Shown: positions 8,835 to 16,306 of the stretch, one piece after another
Layout of the letters: each line of letters begins with the position of its first letter
How positions within the stretch are numbered: position 1 is the first letter of the stretch
NCBI RefSeq assembly: GCF_003932785.1
Contig: NZ_RQYT01000004.1
Span: 94,364-158,363 of the forward strand
Direction: 5' to 3'
DNA length: 64,000 nt
Source of the DNA: Arachnia propionica
GTDB lineage: Bacteria; Actinomycetota; Actinomycetes; Propionibacteriales; Propionibacteriaceae
Position numbers and translations under genes: made by a program
Notes under the pieces: model-generated
Database searches by the model: none
Told to the model about the DNA's origin: nothing
Seen by the model: only the letters and a program-made list of their open reading frames with translations

Positions 8835-9437
8835 ATGGCAGAACCCCGCATCCTCCCTTCCGCTGACCTCGACGACGGCGTGCAGATCGGCGATGGCTCG
8901 TCCATCTGGCACTTGGCCCAGGTTCGAGGAGGGGCGGAGGTCGGCGAGAACGTCATCGTCGGGCGCGGCGCCTACATCGGCAGCGGGGTCCACGTCGGCG
9001 ACAACTGCAAGATCCAGAACTACGCCCTCGTCTACGAGCCCGCGCACCTGGAGGACGGGGTCTTCATCGGCCCCGCCGCGGTGCTCACCAACGACACCTT
9101 CCCCCGCGCCGTGAACCCGGACGGCACCGCCAAGTCCGCCCACGACTGGGAGCCGGTCGGCGTCACCCTCAAGAAGGGCTGCTCCATTGGCGCCCGCGCC
9201 GTCTGCGTCGCCCCCGTCACCGTCGGCGAGTGGGCGACGGTGGCCGCCGGCTCCGTCGTCACCCGAGACGTCCCCGCCTACGCCCTGGTGGCCGGGGTCC
9301 CCGCCCGCCGCATCAAGTGGGTGGGTCGCTCCGGTTTTCCCCTCGAGGAAACCGGGCCCAACACGTTCCGTGATCCGCACACCGGCGACGAGTTCGAGCA
9401 GGTGGGCGAGGTCCTCAACCTCGTAAAGGAAGCATGA
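8835..9437 (+). CDS. wbpD: WbpD-like UDP-sugar 3-N-acetyltransferase
   Basis: Left-handed beta-helix acyltransferase of 200 aa that would transfer acetyl from acetyl-CoA to the 3-amino group of a UDP-2-acetamido-3-amino uronic acid. Hexapeptide repeats (IGSGVHVGDNCKI, FIGPAAVLTND, SIGARAVCVAPVTVG) run through the middle. The NDTFPRA segment and the ending VAGVPARRIKWVG are typical of this group. GAGAGG precedes the ATG at 8835. It overlaps the next gene by 4 nt (ATGA). The three-gene order D-E-B and the family matches support the assignment; substrate specificity is inferred. Confidence 0.85.
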   Translation: MAEPRILPSADLDDGVQIGDGSSIWHLAQVRGGAEVGENVIVGRGAYIGSGVHVGDNCKIQNYALVYEPAHLEDGVFIGPAAVLTNDTFPRAVNPDGTAKSAHDWEPVGVTLKKGCSIGARAVCVAPVTVGEWATVAAGSVVTRDVPAYALVAGVPARRIKWVGRSGFPLEETGPNTFRDPHTGDEFEQVGEVLNLVKEA

Positions 9438-10528
9438 TGTCCTTGTCCTTCATCCCCCCGGCCAAGCCGATCATCGGCGATGAGGAGCGGGAGGCCGTCG
9501 ACCGCGTGCTGCGGTCCGGCATGATCGCCCAGGGCCCCGAGGTCGCCGCGTTCGAGACCGAGTTCGCCGAGCACTTCAAGCTCGACCGGGCCTGCGTCGC
9601 CGTGAACTCCGGCACCTCCGGCCTCCACCTCGGCCTGCTGTCCTGCGGGATCGGCGTCGGCGACGAGGTCATCGTGCCGTCCTTCACCTTCGCGGCGACG
9701 GCGAACTCCGTGGCCCTCACTGGTGCCACCCCTGTCTTCGCCGACATCGCCGCCGACGACTTCACCCTCGACCCGGCCTCCGTGAGGGCCTCCATCACGG
9801 AGCGCACCAAGGCCATCATGCCGGTCCACCTCTACGGCCACCCCGCCAAGATGGACCAGCTGCGTGAGATCGCCGACGAGCACGGCCTGATGCTGTTCGA
9901 GGACAGCGCCCAGGCCCACGGCGCCTCCCTCCACGGCACCCCGGTCGGCGCCTTCGGCTCCTTCGCGATGTTCTCCCTCTACCCGACGAAGAACATGACC
10001 TCGGGTGAGGGCGGCATGGTCTCCTGCGCCGATGAGACGATCGAGCGCAACGTCCGGCTGTACCGCAACCAGGGGATGCTGCAGCAGTACCACAACGAGG
10101 TCGTCGGCCTGAACAACCGCATGACCGACATCCACGCCGCCATCGGCCGCGTCCAGCTCACCAAGGTCGACGGCTGGACCAAGCAGCGTCAGGACAACGC
10201 CGCCTTCCTCACCGCCAACCTGCAGGGTGTCACCCCGCCCTCGGTGGCCGACGGGGCCGTCCACGTCTACCACCAGTACACGATTCGCGTCCCCGAGGAC
10301 CGCGATGGCCTGGCCGCCGCCCTCAAGGAGGAGTACCAGGTCGGCTCCGGCATGTTCTACCCCGTGCCGAACCACCGCCTCAAGCCGTTCCAGGCCCAGG
10401 TGGAGCTGCCGGAGACGGAGCGCGCCGCCCGCGAGTGCCTGTCCCTGCCGGTTCACCCGTCGCTCAGCCAGGAGGACCTGGAGCGGATCGTCACCGCCGT
10501 CAACGCCCTCGCGAAGGCAGGTGCATGA
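9434..10528 (+). CDS. wbpE: WbpE-like DegT/DnrJ/EryC1 aminotransferase
   Basis: PLP-dependent sugar aminotransferase of 364 aa that would convert the 3-keto UDP-sugar made by the WbpB-like enzyme into the 3-amino sugar using glutamate. Family motifs include NSGTSGLHLGL, DSAQAHGA and the PLP lysine in SLYPTKNMTSGEGG. Two ATG codons are adjacent (9434 and 9437); the first overlaps the upstream stop as ATGA. The stop overlaps the next start in the same way, so all three genes are coupled. Confidence 0.88.
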   Translation: MMSLSFIPPAKPIIGDEEREAVDRVLRSGMIAQGPEVAAFETEFAEHFKLDRACVAVNSGTSGLHLGLLSCGIGVGDEVIVPSFTFAATANSVALTGATPVFADIAADDFTLDPASVRASITERTKAIMPVHLYGHPAKMDQLREIADEHGLMLFEDSAQAHGASLHGTPVGAFGSFAMFSLYPTKNMTSGEGGMVSCADETIERNVRLYRNQGMLQQYHNEVVGLNNRMTDIHAAIGRVQLTKVDGWTKQRQDNAAFLTANLQGVTPPSVADGAVHVYHQYTIRVPEDRDGLAAALKEEYQVGSGMFYPVPNHRLKPFQAQVELPETERAARECLSLPVHPSLSQEDLERIVTAVNALAKAGA

Positions 10529-11517
10529 TGAGCAACCTTCGCGCAGGCCTCATCGGCCTCGGCATGATGGGGCGCCACCACGCCCGCAACCTCAAGGCCA
10601 TCGACGGGGTCGACCTCGTCGCCGTTGCCGACGCCCAGGGTGACCCCCACGGCGTCGCCTCCGGGCTGCCCCTCCACAACGACATCGAGGGGCTGCTGTC
10701 GGAGAACCTCGACTACGTCGTGGTCGCCGCCCCGACGATGTACCACGAGGAGATCGGCCTCAAGATCGCTGAGGCCGGTGTCCACGCTCTCATCGAGAAG
10801 CCCCTCGCGAAGACGGTCGAGGCCGCCCAGACGCTCGTCAGGGCGTTCGCGGACAAGGGGCTCATCGGTGCCGTCGGCCACATCGAGCGCTACAACCCCG
10901 CGCTGCAGGAACTGCGTCGCCGCCTGGAGGCGGGCGAGCTCGGTGACCTCTACCAGATCACGACGAGGCGTCAGGGCCCCTTCCCGGCCCGCATCGCCGA
11001 CGTCGGCGTCATCAAGGACCTCGCCAGCCACGACATCGACCTCACCGCCTGGGTCACCCAGCGGGACTACGAGCTCGTCGCGGCCCGCACGATGTTCAAG
11101 GCCGGACGCGAGTACGAGGACATGGTCTCCGCCACGTGCCAGCTCTCCGGCGGGCTCATGTCGAACCACCTCGTCAACTGGCTGACCCCGACGAAGGAGC
11201 GCCTCACGATCGTCACTGGCGAGAAGGGCATGTTCATCGCGGACACCCTCACTGCGGACCTCACCTTCTTCGCCAACGGGCAGATCGAGACCACCTGGGA
11301 CGACATCGCGCAGTTCCGCGGGGTCACGGAGGGCGACGTCACGCGCTTCGCCATCGCCAAGCCCGAGCCGCTGCGCACCGAGCACGAGTCGTTCCGCGAC
11401 GCCGTCCTCGGCAAGCCCGCCGACATCGTCACCCTGGAGCAGGGCGCGAAGGTCGTGCGCGTGTGCGAGGCCATGATCGAGTCGGCCGCGTCGAACCAGT
11501 TCATCGACGTCCGCTGA
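10525..11517 (+). CDS. wbpB: WbpB-like Gfo/Idh/MocA oxidoreductase
   Basis: NAD-dependent sugar dehydrogenase of 330 aa, proposed to oxidise C3 of UDP-N-acetylglucosaminuronic acid. It has an N-terminal Rossmann motif (GLIGLGMMGRHHARN) and the family motif EKPLAKT. Starts at 10525 and 10528 are equally possible (ATGATG). Together with the previous two genes it covers the last three steps to UDP-diacetamido-glucuronic acid as established for the P. aeruginosa enzymes. The UDP-GlcNAc 6-dehydrogenase needed for step one is not obvious nearby. Confidence 0.85.
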   Translation: MMSNLRAGLIGLGMMGRHHARNLKAIDGVDLVAVADAQGDPHGVASGLPLHNDIEGLLSENLDYVVVAAPTMYHEEIGLKIAEAGVHALIEKPLAKTVEAAQTLVRAFADKGLIGAVGHIERYNPALQELRRRLEAGELGDLYQITTRRQGPFPARIADVGVIKDLASHDIDLTAWVTQRDYELVAARTMFKAGREYEDMVSATCQLSGGLMSNHLVNWLTPTKERLTIVTGEKGMFIADTLTADLTFFANGQIETTWDDIAQFRGVTEGDVTRFAIAKPEPLRTEHESFRDAVLGKPADIVTLEQGAKVVRVCEAMIESAASNQFIDVR

Positions 11518-11540
11518 GTCGACGACGCGAACACGACGAC

Positions 11541-11574
11541 GAAGGCGCCGGACCCCGAGGGGTCCGGCGCCTTC
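11541..11574. terminator. Bidirectional terminator hairpin
   Basis: A perfect 16-bp stem (GAAGGCGCCGGACCCC and its complement) around a 2-nt centre lies between the convergent wbpB-like and hup genes. Confidence 0.85.
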
Positions 11575-11592
11575 GGTGTTGCCTTGAGACGC

Positions 11593-11862
11593 TCAGAGGG
11601 CGTTGCGCAGGGCGGTCGCCGGGGCGAACTTCGCGACGCGGCGGGCCGGGATGGTCATGGCCTTGCCGGTGGCGGGGTTGCGGCCCTCGCGGGCGGCGCG
11701 CTGGGTGGTGGTGGCCGTGAAGACACCGGGCAGCTGCACCTTCTTGTCGGCCACGAGGGCCTCGGTGATGACGGCGCCGAAGGCGTCGAGCGCAGCCTCG
11801 GCCTGGGCGTTGGTCAGACCGGCCTTGGCCGCGATGGCCTGGATGAGTTCACGCTTGGTCAT
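11593..11862 (-). CDS. hup: HU-family nucleoid DNA-binding protein
   Basis: Basic histone-like protein of 89 aa that bends and compacts DNA as a dimer. It begins MTKRELIQAIAAKAGLT and contains the conserved arm region GRNPATGKAMTIPARRV. It lacks the long Lys/Ala-rich C-terminal tail of mycobacterial HupB. The start at 11862 follows an AAGGAG site. The 108 nt upstream to the ugd stop hold its promoter. Confidence 0.95.
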   Translation of the reverse strand: MTKRELIQAIAAKAGLTNAQAEAALDAFGAVITEALVADKKVQLPGVFTATTTQRAAREGRNPATGKAMTIPARRVAKFAPATALRNAL

Positions 11863-11970
11863 TGACAGTCTCCTTTTTCGTGAGGTCGTCATCATATTTG
11901 GCGCTATTCCGCGCCGTGTCAAGCTCCAACGCGCTGAAATGCCCGTATTTCCGGGGTTTCTGGCCACTCG

Positions 11971-13311
11971 TCACCACATGGGGACGCCGCGTCCCATTCC
12001 TCGGTAGGTCCAGCCGGCGGCCTCCCAACGATGCGGGTCCAGGACGTTCCGGCCGTCAATGATGACCGGATGGTCGACGTGTTTCGCGCACTCCTCCGGG
12101 TCGAGGTCGAGGAACTCCGCCCACGGGGTGAGCAGCAGCACCACATCCGCTCCGACAAGGGCTTCCGTCACCGAGTCGCAGACGCTGAGGCCGGGCTGGC
12201 GGCGTCGCAGTTCGGCCCCCGCGGCCGGGTCGACGACCCGGACCTCGGCTCCCCTGGCCCACAGCCGCGAGGTGATGTCGAGGGCGGGGGAGTCCCGCAG
12301 GTCGTCGGTGTCGGGCTTGAAGGTGACGCCGAGCACGGCAACCGTTTTGCCGACAAGCCGCCCGCCCACCGCATCCTCGGCCAGGGCGACGGCCCGTTCC
12401 CGGCGGCGCAGGTTGATGGCGTCCACCTCGCGCAGGAAGGTGAGGGCCTCGTCGACGCCCAGCTCACCGGCCCGGGCCATGAATGCGCGGATGTCCTTCG
12501 GCAGGCAGCCCCCGCCGAACCCGATCCCGGCCTGCAGGAACTTCGGCCCGATCCGGTCGTCCAGGCCGATGGCGTCGGCCAGCCGGGTCACGTCCCCGCC
12601 GGTCGCCTCGCACAGCTCCGCCATCGCGTTGATGAACGAGATCTTCGTCGCGAGGAACGAGTTCGCCGCCACCTTCACCAGCTCCGCCGTCGGGTAGTTC
12701 GCCACGACGACGGGGGTGCCGGCGGCGATGATCGGGGCGTAGCACTCGTCGAGGATCGCCCGGGCGGCCTCGCCCGCGGGCCGGTCCTCCGGCAGCCCGT
12801 AGACGAGCCGGTCCGGCTCCAGGGTGTCCTTGACGGCGTGGCCCTCCCGTAGGAACTCGGGGTTCCAGGCCAGGGCCAGCGCCTTCCCGGAGGCGGCCAG
12901 CTGGGCCGCGAGGCGCTCCGCCGTGCCGACGGGCACCGTCGACTTCCCGACGACCAGGACGGGCCGGTCCCCGTCGGGGCGGGCGTGCTCGATGATCGAG
13001 GAGATCGCCGCGTCGACGTGGCTCAGGTCGGCGCCGAGGCGTCCTGCGAGCTGTGGGGTCCCCACGCCGATGAAGATCAGCTCCCGATCCGCCAGGCGCT
13101 CCGGATCGGTGGTGAAAGCCAGCCTCCCGCTCGACACGGCCCGCGCGAGGACCTCCGGGAAGCCGGGCTCGTGGAAGGGGGCGCGGCCCGCGGCCAGCTG
13201 CTCCACCTTCCGATCGTCGATGTCCAGGCCGACCACGTCGTGCCCGATCTCGGCCATGCACGCGGCATGGACGGCCCCCAGGTACCCGCATCCGATGACT
13301 GCCATCCTCAT
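11971..13311 (-). CDS. ugd: UDP-glucose 6-dehydrogenase
   Basis: NAD-dependent four-electron oxidase of 446 aa that makes UDP-glucuronate. It shows an N-terminal Rossmann fold (VIGCGYLGAVHA), the catalytic-cysteine loop GFGGGCLPKD, KVAANSFLATKISFIN, and the C-terminal UDP-binding domain. The GCLPKD form of the loop indicates a UDP-glucose rather than a UDP-GlcNAc enzyme, so this is probably not the missing WbpA. No Shine-Dalgarno is present; TAACCT ends 6 nt before the ATG at 13311, suggesting a leaderless transcript. Confidence 0.9.
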   Translation of the reverse strand: MRMAVIGCGYLGAVHAACMAEIGHDVVGLDIDDRKVEQLAAGRAPFHEPGFPEVLARAVSSGRLAFTTDPERLADRELIFIGVGTPQLAGRLGADLSHVDAAISSIIEHARPDGDRPVLVVGKSTVPVGTAERLAAQLAASGKALALAWNPEFLREGHAVKDTLEPDRLVYGLPEDRPAGEAARAILDECYAPIIAAGTPVVVANYPTAELVKVAANSFLATKISFINAMAELCEATGGDVTRLADAIGLDDRIGPKFLQAGIGFGGGCLPKDIRAFMARAGELGVDEALTFLREVDAINLRRRERAVALAEDAVGGRLVGKTVAVLGVTFKPDTDDLRDSPALDITSRLWARGAEVRVVDPAAGAELRRRQPGLSVCDSVTEALVGADVVLLLTPWAEFLDLDPEECAKHVDHPVIIDGRNVLDPHRWEAAGWTYRGMGRGVPMW

Positions 13312-13395
13312 GGAGGCAGGTTACCGGTGGGGTTGGGGGCGTTGAGTACGATCACAGCAACGAGGTCGGGTGGATCAGCCCGGGAAGGAGCCGTC

Positions 13396-14589
13396 GTGGG
13401 GGAGCCACAGTTGCGCGTCGCCTTCGTCACCCTGCACACCTCGCCGTTGGAACGCGCCGGATCGGCCGATGCGGGGGGCATGAACGTCCTCATCCTCGCC
13501 CTGGCCCGGTCCCTCGGCCGTCTCGGCGTCCACGTCGAGTTCCTCACCCGTTTCTCGGGTGAGGACCAGCCGCCCTTCGAGGAGGTGGCGCCCGGGGTGA
13601 CACTGCGTCGGCTGCCCGCAGGGCCGCGAACCCCGCTGCCGAAGAGCCTCATCGATCAGCACATCCCCGAGTTCCGCGACGCGATGGCCGAGCTGGTGCC
13701 CTACGATCTCGTGCACTCCCACCACTGGATGTCCGGGGTGGCGGCCCTGCCCGTCGCCAGGGACTGGGGCGCGCCCCATGTGATGACCTTCCACTCCGTC
13801 GCCGCCCACCCCAACTCGCCGCTGCGTGACGGGGAACCGCCCGAGTCGCCCGCCCGGGTCGACGGCGAGGTGCAGTGCGCCGAGGAGTCCGACCTCGTGC
13901 TGTGCGTCTCCCACCACGAGGCGGCCGTCGTCATCGGGAGGTGCAACGCCGACCCGGAGCGGGTGCGGATCGTCCGGCCGGGGGTCGACGTGGAGTTGTT
14001 CCATCCCGCCGACGACGACTGGCATCCCGACGGCGTACGGCCGGGCTACGTCCTCCTCGCGGCGCGGTTGCAGCCGCTCAAGGGACCCGACGTCGCGATC
14101 CGCGCGCTCGCCGTCGTCCCGGCTGAACAACGACCCGATCTGGTGATCTGTGGGGAGGCCTCCGCGGACTTCGCCCATTACAGGGTGGAGCTGGAGTGCC
14201 TCGTCGAGAGTCTCGGGCTGCGGGAACAGGTCCATTTCATCACCGCCCCGGATCGGGAGTCGCTGGCTCGACTCATCCGCCACGCCTCGGTCATGCTGGT
14301 GCCGTCGCACTCCGAGACCTTCGGTCTCATCGCGCTGGAGGCGTCGGCCTCGGGGGTCCCGGTCCTGGCCGCTGCCGCCGGTGGGCTCACGGAGGCCATC
14401 TGCAACACGCACACCGGGCTACTCGTCCCCACCCACGATCCGTGGGCCTGGGGTTCGGCACTGACCTCGCTGCTGGCGGACCCGCAGCGCCGGGAACGGA
14501 TGGCGACGATGGGCAGGCAACGGGCCCTCACCATGACCTGGGACGCCGTCGCCGAGCAAACCCTGGAGCAGTACCGACGGGTGCTGTGA
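13396..14589 (+). CDS. mshA: MshA-type glycosyltransferase (mycothiol step 1)
   Basis: GT-B family 4 retaining glycosyltransferase (397 aa) expected to join UDP-GlcNAc and inositol-3-phosphate. The N-terminal donor/acceptor loop HTSPLERAGSADAGGMNV is the hallmark of MshA relatives, and the C-terminal EX7E region reads ETFGLIALEASASGVPV. The frame is open far upstream; GTG 13396 was chosen because GGAAGGAG lies 5 nt before it and it puts the fold start (LRVAFVTLHTS) near the N-terminus. The adjacent deacetylase supports the mycothiol assignment. A generic GT4 surface-polysaccharide role is the alternative. Confidence 0.8.
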   Translation: MGEPQLRVAFVTLHTSPLERAGSADAGGMNVLILALARSLGRLGVHVEFLTRFSGEDQPPFEEVAPGVTLRRLPAGPRTPLPKSLIDQHIPEFRDAMAELVPYDLVHSHHWMSGVAALPVARDWGAPHVMTFHSVAAHPNSPLRDGEPPESPARVDGEVQCAEESDLVLCVSHHEAAVVIGRCNADPERVRIVRPGVDVELFHPADDDWHPDGVRPGYVLLAARLQPLKGPDVAIRALAVVPAEQRPDLVICGEASADFAHYRVELECLVESLGLREQVHFITAPDRESLARLIRHASVMLVPSHSETFGLIALEASASGVPVLAAAAGGLTEAICNTHTGLLVPTHDPWAWGSALTSLLADPQRRERMATMGRQRALTMTWDAVAEQTLEQYRRVL

Positions 14590-14634
14590 CCCGCCGCGGT
14601 GGCCTGGACCTTCCCGCGGCGTGACAATGGGGGC

Positions 14635-15378
14635 ATGAGCAAGTCGCTGCGGATCGCCTTCGTCCATGCCCACCCCGACGACGAGTCCCTCTGGTCGGGT
14701 GCCCTGACCGCCCACCTGGTGGCGGCAGGCCACGAGGTGAGCCTGCTCACCGCGACCCGTGGGGAGCGGGGCGACGTGGTGCCCGGCGAGCTGTCCTCCC
14801 TGGCCGGAACCCCCGAACTGGAACGGCACCGCATCGGGGAACTCGCTCGAGCCGTCGCCAGCCTCGGCTTCGCCCGGCACGCCTTCCTCGGCGACCCGCC
14901 GGTCGGCTCCGGGCGTCGCTACCGTGACTCAGGCATGACCTGGCTGCGACCCGGGTTGGCGGGCCCGGCCGCCGACGCCGAACCCGACTCACTGTGCTCC
15001 CGGCCGCTGGATGACGTCGTCGCCGATCTCGCGGCCTGGCTCCGGCACGTCGACGCCGACCTCGTGGTCAGCTACGACGACGACGGCGGCTACGGCCACC
15101 CCGACCACGTGCGGATGCACCGGGCCTGCGTCGCGGCGGCCCGCCTGCTCGGGGTCGGTTTCGCCGCCGTCGTCCACGCACCGGGCGAGGGGGTGCGCTG
15201 GTTCGACCTCGACAACCTCGCCCCCCGCGTCGAGGAGGCGCTGCGGCACCACGCCAGCCAACTCACCGTCAATGGCGACGGCACCCTCACCCACTCGGGC
15301 GGGCAGACGGAACCCGTCGTCACCTCCGTGGGACTGCGGCCGGATGCCGTCGCCCGCCCGGTCGTCGAGGGGCTGTGA
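14635..15378 (+). CDS. mshB: MshB-like PIG-L deacetylase (mycothiol step 2)
   Basis: Zinc-dependent N-acetyl deacetylase of 247 aa. Metal ligands are in VHAHPDDE and in GGYGHPDHVRMH, the latter being the MshB/Mca signature. It should remove acetyl from GlcNAc-inositol. The ATG at 14635 is preceded by GACAAT with a 6-nt spacer, so it may have its own leaderless promoter although it follows mshA by 45 nt. Mca, the conjugate amidase, is the main alternative; the neighbouring mshA favours MshB. Confidence 0.8.
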   Translation: MSKSLRIAFVHAHPDDESLWSGALTAHLVAAGHEVSLLTATRGERGDVVPGELSSLAGTPELERHRIGELARAVASLGFARHAFLGDPPVGSGRRYRDSGMTWLRPGLAGPAADAEPDSLCSRPLDDVVADLAAWLRHVDADLVVSYDDDGGYGHPDHVRMHRACVAAARLLGVGFAAVVHAPGEGVRWFDLDNLAPRVEEALRHHASQLTVNGDGTLTHSGGQTEPVVTSVGLRPDAVARPVVEGL

Positions 15379-15386
15379 CCCGAGGG

Positions 15387-16214
15387 TCAGGCGTCGAGGG
15401 TCGCCGGATCGGGACCGATGCGGTTGTTGACGTTGAGCGCGTCGATGGCGGCCCGGTCCTCCGCGGTCAGGGTGATGTCCAGGGCCTTGAAGTTCGACTC
15501 GATGCGCTCCGGGGTCCTCGACTTCGGGATGACGACGAAGCCACGGTCCATGTGCCAGCGGATGACCACCTGGGCCGGGGTCGCGCCCAGCCGCTCGGCG
15601 ATGGCGACGACGCTCGGGTGCTCCAGGTCCTGCGCCTGACCGAGCGGCGACCAGCTCTCGATGGTGATCCCGAGGTCCGCGCAGTGACTGATGAGGTCGT
15701 CGGGCTGGAAGGTCGGGTGGAGCTCGATCTGGTTGACCGACGGGGTGATGCCCGTCTCGTCGACGATGGTGTCAAGGTGCTCCGGCAGGAAGTTGCACAC
15801 ACCGATGGACTTCACGAGCCCCTCGGAGCGGAAGTCGATGAGCTGCTCCCACGTCTCCGTGTAGAGGTTCTTGGCGGGGCAGGGCCAGTGGATGAGGTAG
15901 AGGTCGACGTACTCCTGGTCGAGCTTCTCCAGGGACCGCTCCAGCCCGGAACGGGCCAGGTCGCGGCCCTGCACCGCGTTCCACAGCTTCGTGGTGAGGA
16001 AGATCTCCTCACGGGGCAGACCTGACTCCTTGATGGCTCGGCCGACACCCACCTCGTTGCGGTAGATCGCGGCCCCGTCGATGTGCCGGTAGCCGACCTC
16101 CAGGGCCTTCGACACCGAGGCGGTGGCCTCGTCGTCGGTCATCTGCCACGTGCCCAGGCCGAGCTGGGGGATCTGGACGCCGTCGTTCAGGGTGATGATC
16201 GGTGAACTCGTCAT
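15387..16214 (-). CDS. Aldo/keto reductase (2,5-diketo-gluconate reductase type)
   Basis: NADPH-dependent monomeric reductase of 275 aa with the AKR barrel. The catalytic tetrad is visible as D/Y in GYRHIDGAAIYRNE, K in TTKLWNA and H in YLIHWPCP. The NADPH site is VIPKSRTPERIESN. It has the size of AKR5-class enzymes acting on small aldehydes and keto compounds. The start could be ATG 16214 (used) or 16229. It is convergent with mshB, 8 nt apart. Confidence 0.88.
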   Translation of the reverse strand: MTSSPIITLNDGVQIPQLGLGTWQMTDDEATASVSKALEVGYRHIDGAAIYRNEVGVGRAIKESGLPREEIFLTTKLWNAVQGRDLARSGLERSLEKLDQEYVDLYLIHWPCPAKNLYTETWEQLIDFRSEGLVKSIGVCNFLPEHLDTIVDETGITPSVNQIELHPTFQPDDLISHCADLGITIESWSPLGQAQDLEHPSVVAIAERLGATPAQVVIRWHMDRGFVVIPKSRTPERIESNFKALDITLTAEDRAAIDALNVNNRIGPDPATLDA

Positions 16215-16306
16215 GTCCCCATTCAACACCGTCGCCCCAACTCGCGGGGACAGGTCTCGCCGGGGCGTGTGTAATGGAGGGACAGGACCGGGGGAGAGGG
16301 GCAGTC

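Noticed and set aside
8606..8956. A conserved short peptide (xHGHExPSxFxWNVS) translated from both palindromic elements at 8.7 and 38.2 kb
   Set aside because: The similarity follows from the repeated DNA itself. The frames have no ribosome site, and the surrounding residues are not conserved.
11971..13311. Treating the dehydrogenase as WbpA, the missing first step of the diacetamido pathway
   Set aside because: The cysteine loop GGGCLPKD is the UDP-glucose dehydrogenase form; UDP-GlcNAc dehydrogenases usually show GGHCIPxDP.
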